DNA from: Deinococcus sp.
GTDB taxonomy: Bacteria; Deinococcota; Deinococci; Deinococcales; Deinococcaceae
Assembly: GCA_028287665.1 (NCBI GenBank)
Contig: JAQBPF010000324.1
Span: 1-9,081 of the forward strand
DNA: 9,081 nucleotides
Direction: 5' to 3'
In this document: in pieces, positions 6,692 to 9,081 of the stretch
Layout: every line of letters starts with the position of its first letter
How positions within the stretch are numbered: the stretch's first letter is position 1
Translations under genes and position numbers: made by a program
The notes under the pieces: model-generated
Seen by the model: the letters and a program-made list of their open reading frames with translations, nothing else
What the model was told of the DNA's origin: nothing
The model's database searches: none

Positions 6692-9007
6692 ATGACCGAA
6701 CCTGTAGTCCCCAATGTTCCGACCCCAGAGTCCCCCCCGGCCCGATCTCGCGGCCTGCTGGCCGATATCCGCGCCCTGACTCCCACAGAGCGGGGGCTGT
6801 GGCGAGCGCCGCTGATGTGGGCGGCATCGCTGGCAATTCTGTTTATTCCGGTGGTCTACGTGGCGCTGTATCTGGGCAGTGTCTGGGACCCCTACGGCAA
6901 CCTGCCTCGCCTGCCTGTGGCGCTGGTCAATAGCGATGCGGGGGCCACCACACGCGGCGAACAGGTGAATCTGGGCCGCGATCTGGTCACCAGACTCCGT
7001 GAAGACCCGCCCGTCAAGTTTGTTTCCTACCGCACCGAGGCCAGTGCTCAGGCAGCGGTGCGGCGCGGCGAGATGTATTTCGCCCTGACCATTCCGGCCA
7101 ACTTTTCGGCGCAGGCGGTCAAGGGAGAGAGCAGCTCACACGGGCTTCTGCATCTGTACAGTGCGCCCGGCCTCAGCTATTTCGCCAGCCGGGTGGGCAG
7201 CAGCCTGACCGAGCGTCTCACCACCGACCTCAATTCAGAACTCGGCAGCCGCCGCTGGGAAGTGGTGCAGGCCAGCCTCAGCGACGTGCAGCAGGGATTC
7301 CGCGACCTCAAAACTGCCACCGGAAAATTGCGGGACGGCGCAACCACATTGGCACAGGGCACCACGACCCTGACCACCGGGGCCAACGATGTAGCGGCTG
7401 GCGCGGGCCAGTTGGCGGCGGGCAGCACCCGGCTGACGGCTGGAGCCCAGGACCTGTCTGGTGGTGTGGGCCAGTTGACGGACGGCGTAGGCAAACTGTC
7501 GGGCGGACTCAGACAGCTTGAAGCTGCGGCCCCCGGACAGGCGCAACTGGCACCGCTGCAAACGGGAGCCAAGGCTCTGGCAGGCAGCGCCACGCAGTTG
7601 TCCAAGGGCCTCAACACCCTGAAGGGGGGCGCAGATCAGCTGGTCGCCGGAGCCGCCCGCCTGCAAACAGGCAGCAGGCAGGCCAACGCTGGAGCAGGTC
7701 AACTGGCGGCCCAATTGCCCAGTCTGTCCAGCGGTCTGGTGACCTTGCAGGGCGGCGCTGGGAATCTGGCGGGCGGCGCAGGCCAACTGGCGGCGGGCGC
7801 TGCTGGAACGCCCTTGGAGCCCGGAGCCACAGCTCTGCAAACGGGAGCCACCCGTCTGGGTGCAGGCATCACGCAGGCGCAGGCAGGAGCACAGAAAGCC
7901 GCCACAGGGGCCGCCGCACTGGCCAAAGGAACGGCGGCGGTGGAGAAGGGCGCGGCCAGCCTGAACGCGGGTGCAGGGCAGCTGGCTTCCGGCGTAACCA
8001 AAGCGGCAGCGGGCTCGGCCCAACTGGCCACTGGGGCCAACCAGCTTCAGGACGGGGTCGATACCCTGGTGGCGGGCAATCTCAAGCTGAAGGCGGCGCT
8101 GGGAACGGCCACCGCTGCCCTGCCCAAGCCAACCGACCTGACCACCCTCAAAGGCGGCGCGGCTACCCTGGCGGCCCGCAGCGGCGACCTTGCTGGCGGC
8201 GCGGCCACCCTGGCCACGGGCGCACAGGACCTGGCCAGCGGCGCGGCCCGCCTGCAAGATGGATCGCAACAGTTGCAAGAAGGCCTGACCACCCTTTACG
8301 CCAAAATTCCCAGTCAGACAGAGCAGTTGGGCGGCGATCCGGCGGGCCTGTCACGCAGTGTGCAGACGGTGACCCGTGAATTTGCGCCTGTGGGCAGCAA
8401 CGGCGCGGCCTTCGCCCCCTATTTCATGGCCCTGGCTCTGTGGGTCGGCTGCACGCTGACCACCTTCATCTTCCCCTACCTTCTTATTCCCGAGAGTGCC
8501 CGTGCCAGTTCTCAGGCGGCGCGGGTGCTGCGTAAATTGATGGTGCCTGCCGTGCTGGTGCTGGGGCAAGCCGGGCTGGTCCTGCTGGGCGTTGATCTCC
8601 TGGGCGTCAAGTTTCAGAATCCTGGGCTGGTGATTCTGACGACGTTGGCGGCCAGCCTGACGTTCATGGTCCTGATCTTGGCGCTGAATCTGCTGCTGGG
8701 TGCGGCTGGACGGTTGCTGGCGCTGGTGCTTTTGGTGCTGCAACTTGCGGCCTCTGGCGGCAGCTATCCCGTCGAACTCAGCCCCGGCGTGTTTCAGGCG
8801 ATTCATACTTTTATTCCCGTCACCGACGTGATCAATGCCCTGCGCTACGCCATGTTCGGTGCCTATGAAGGCCAGTACGCCACGTTCATGCTCCGAATGG
8901 GCCTAATCGCGGTGGTGAGCCTCGCGGTGGCCCTGCTCAGCCGCGCCCGCTGGCAATACGCCCCGGACCGACTCTTCCGTTCGCCGCTCTTTACCGATGT
9001 GGGCTGA
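6692..9007 (+). CDS. YhgE/Pip-family ABC-2-like membrane protein with long heptad-repeat region
   Basis: Membrane protein of 771 residues of the YhgE/Pip (phage infection protein) family, related to the permease part of ABC-2 systems. One membrane segment (about 44-62) follows a cytoplasmic N-terminus. The extracytoplasmic part begins with the family signature LPVALVNSDAGA (74-85). Residues about 208-534 are a low-complexity run of seven-residue Gly/Ala repeats of the type L-x-x-G-A-x-x, probably an elongated helical stalk. Five membrane segments follow (about 575-598, 617-638, 643-666, 672-688 and 736-751). The role is not settled: homologues are phage receptors in Gram-positives or are linked to export of drugs or lipids. 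No ABC ATPase is adjacent. The frame is open from ATG 6620, but that start lies inside the promoter/operator region. ATG 6692 has GAGG (6681-6684) seven bases upstream and matches the expected short cytoplasmic N-terminus. The divergent TetR probably controls it. Confidence 0.92.
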   Translation: MTEPVVPNVPTPESPPARSRGLLADIRALTPTERGLWRAPLMWAASLAILFIPVVYVALYLGSVWDPYGNLPRLPVALVNSDAGATTRGEQVNLGRDLVTRLREDPPVKFVSYRTEASAQAAVRRGEMYFALTIPANFSAQAVKGESSSHGLLHLYSAPGLSYFASRVGSSLTERLTTDLNSELGSRRWEVVQASLSDVQQGFRDLKTATGKLRDGATTLAQGTTTLTTGANDVAAGAGQLAAGSTRLTAGAQDLSGGVGQLTDGVGKLSGGLRQLEAAAPGQAQLAPLQTGAKALAGSATQLSKGLNTLKGGADQLVAGAARLQTGSRQANAGAGQLAAQLPSLSSGLVTLQGGAGNLAGGAGQLAAGAAGTPLEPGATALQTGATRLGAGITQAQAGAQKAATGAAALAKGTAAVEKGAASLNAGAGQLASGVTKAAAGSAQLATGANQLQDGVDTLVAGNLKLKAALGTATAALPKPTDLTTLKGGAATLAARSGDLAGGAATLATGAQDLASGAARLQDGSQQLQEGLTTLYAKIPSQTEQLGGDPAGLSRSVQTVTREFAPVGSNGAAFAPYFMALALWVGCTLTTFIFPYLLIPESARASSQAARVLRKLMVPAVLVLGQAGLVLLGVDLLGVKFQNPGLVILTTLAASLTFMVLILALNLLLGAAGRLLALVLLVLQLAASGGSYPVELSPGVFQAIHTFIPVTDVINALRYAMFGAYEGQYATFMLRMGLIAVVSLAVALLSRARWQYAPDRLFRSPLFTDVG
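7313..8293 (+). repeat. coding repeat region of the YhgE-like gene
   Basis: About 980 bp encode degenerate Gly/Ala heptads. Some repetition survives at the DNA level: CTGCAAACGGGAGCCA is exact at 7556-7571 and 7835-7850, and variants of GGCCARYTGGCGGCGGGC recur (around 7406 and 7782). The heptads suggest growth by internal duplication followed by divergence, and length could vary between strains. Confidence 0.75.
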
Positions 9008-9081
9008 CCCTGGATCAGTAGACGTGGATTGAGGCCAGACTCGGCCCCAGTTGCTAAAACATGCAGAAAAGTGCGGTAACA
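9008..9081. other. right-edge intergenic stretch, possible start of a next gene
   Basis: Only 74 bases remain after the YhgE-like stop. A short GGCC-AGACTC-GGCC inverted repeat (9033-9046) is too weak to call a terminator. A frame beginning at ATG 9061 is open to the window end, but seven codons cannot support a gene call. Confidence 0.3.

Noticed and set aside
7235..8278. 347-codon minus-strand open frame opposite the YhgE heptad region
   Set aside because: Its Gln/Arg/Gly repeats are the reverse reading of the GA heptads; there is no start signal or known domain.
9061..9081. ATG at 9061 open to the window edge
   Set aside because: Only seven codons are visible, with no clear ribosome binding site or TANNNT box; it cannot be supported.

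Overview
The window looks like a piece of a Deinococcus or close Deinococcus-Thermus chromosome. The reasons are the GC-rich, strongly third-position-biased genes, a DUF2227-type membrane protein, a Deinococcus-style subtilase lipoprotein, and a tetR gene with a promoter placed for leaderless transcription. This assignment is inferred from style and family content, because no rRNA or marker gene is present.

Layout: (1) 46-570, minus strand: a small lipoprotein of unknown function, clearly lower in GC than everything else. (2) 769-1920, plus: a soluble orphan histidine kinase with a degenerate receiver-like N-terminus. (3) 2075-3076, plus: an AcuI/YhdH-type NADPH-dependent acrylyl-CoA reductase or quinone-oxidoreductase-like enzyme. 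A strong bidirectional hairpin (3117-3149) separates it from the convergent next gene. (4) 3174-5312, minus: a secreted or lipid-anchored S8 subtilisin-like protease. (5) 5388-5927, plus: a DUF2227 membrane protein with conserved His and Asp residues. (6) 5952-6560, minus: a TetR-family repressor. (7) 6692-9007, plus: a 771-residue YhgE/Pip-family membrane protein with a very long Gly/Ala heptad-repeat region.

The genes do not form one operon, and strands alternate nearly gene by gene. The clearest regulatory unit is the divergent tetR-yhgE pair. Its intergenic region holds two copies of the palindrome TGACA-N3-TGTCA and a tandem TTGACAGA repeat. One palindrome overlaps the -35 box of a well-formed leaderless tetR promoter, and the other lies between the likely yhgE promoter and its ribosome binding site. 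This suggests one repressor controlling itself and the membrane protein. The same TGACA core occurs twice in the other divergent gap (protease / DUF2227) as a perfect 10-bp direct repeat.

I see no tRNA, rRNA, CRISPR array, insertion sequence or phage gene. No intergenic stretch exceeds 300 bases; the longest is 571-768. The large open frames opposite the protease, the kinase and the YhgE repeat region are antisense shadows of GC-rich coding DNA. I found no convincing new multi-gene system. The most interesting items are the operator architecture, the orphan kinase, the low-GC lipoprotein and the subtilase active-site substitution.
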